The notes beneath the pieces are model-generated. The model made no database searches. It saw only the letters and a program-made list of their open reading frames with translations, and had not been told where the DNA came from. From positions 1-6,381 of the forward strand of contig DATESZ010000227.1 in NCBI GenBank assembly GCA_035283845.1: a stretch of DNA of 6,381 bases. The letters are read 5' to 3'. A program made the position numbers and the translations under genes. Shown here piece by piece: positions 6,246-6,381 of this stretch. This DNA comes from DATESZ01 sp035283845 (lineage in GTDB: Bacteria; Desulfobacterota; Syntrophia; Syntrophales; JACQWR01). Numbering within the stretch: the stretch's first letter is position 1; each line of letters starts with the position of its first letter.

Positions 6246-6350
6246 TTAATAAAAGGTTCCACCGCTTTCGCCGGGCACGGTCAGCGCTTCGTCTATGACG
6301 ATGGGGGAAAGGCGCCTGTCCTCAAAAGGTCGCCATAAAAAGCGATTCTC
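6246..6350 (-). pseudogene. Short unrecognised coding-like fragment upstream of tRNA-Val
   Basis: The minus-strand frame is open from 6350 to the TAA at 6248-6246, 34 codons, reading NRFLWRPFEDRRLSPIVIDE and then ALTVPGESGGTFY. It looks like the tail of a real protein but has no start codon in frame; a TAG (6353-6351) closes it upstream. A neighbouring frame has ATG 6357-6355 and ATG 6336-6334, the second preceded by AGGAG at 11 bases, and stops at TGA 6324-6322 within TTT TGA. A one-base shift there would join MATF to EDRRLSP. It is either a gene broken by a frameshift, a worn-down C-terminus, or chance. I do not recognise the family. Confidence 0.25.
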
Positions 6351-6381
6351 CTATCATTAAAAAGATGGTTATAACTGTTTA

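Noticed and set aside
6246..6381. Small structured RNA (SRP RNA or RNase P type) at the right end
   Set aside because: The conserved cores of those RNAs are absent, and the segment reads more like a piece of coding sequence.
1..6381. CRISPR array, toxin-antitoxin pair, phage genes or a defence system
   Set aside because: No regularly spaced repeats, no paired small genes with proper start signals and no recognisable phage or defence domains were seen.

Overview
The window looks like bacterial chromosome. The gene content (a Methanosarcina/alphaproteobacterial-type SerC, a long SerA with ASB and ACT domains, PurA, and tRNA genes with encoded CCA and sigma70-like promoters) and the moderate-to-high G+C of the core genes suggest an anaerobic deltaproteobacterium (Desulfobacterota, perhaps Syntrophales-like). 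That assignment is inference, because the window holds no taxonomic marker.

Layout. (1) 1-246, minus strand: remnant of an IS630-family transposase gene with a large internal deletion, running off the left edge. (2) 315-1211, minus strand: an A+T-rich alpha/beta-hydrolase-fold gene with a strong Shine-Dalgarno, a candidate promoter and a dyad in its leader; its catalytic triad looks degraded. (3) 1212-1496: divergent intergenic region. (4) 1497-5617, plus strand: serC, serA and purA, closely spaced and probably one operon. (5) 5697-5867: tRNA-Lys(TTT) with its own promoter and terminator. (6) 5861-6070: a stretch that reads as a decayed coding fragment. (7) 6064-6227: tRNA-Val(CAC) on the minus strand with promoter and terminator, convergent with tRNA-Lys. 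(8) 6246-6357: a short minus-strand coding-like fragment.

How the genes work together. SerA oxidises 3-phosphoglycerate to 3-phosphohydroxypyruvate and SerC transaminates that to 3-phosphoserine. The phosphatase SerB is not in the window. PurA commits IMP and aspartate to AMP synthesis; serine is the main source of glycine and one-carbon units for purines, so the grouping makes metabolic sense. The left 1.2 kb (IS remnant plus compositionally different hydrolase) looks like an accessory insertion next to this housekeeping block. I found no convincing new multi-gene system. The most notable points are the triad-degenerate hydrolase, the deleted transposase beside it, and two decayed coding-like fragments around the tRNA genes.
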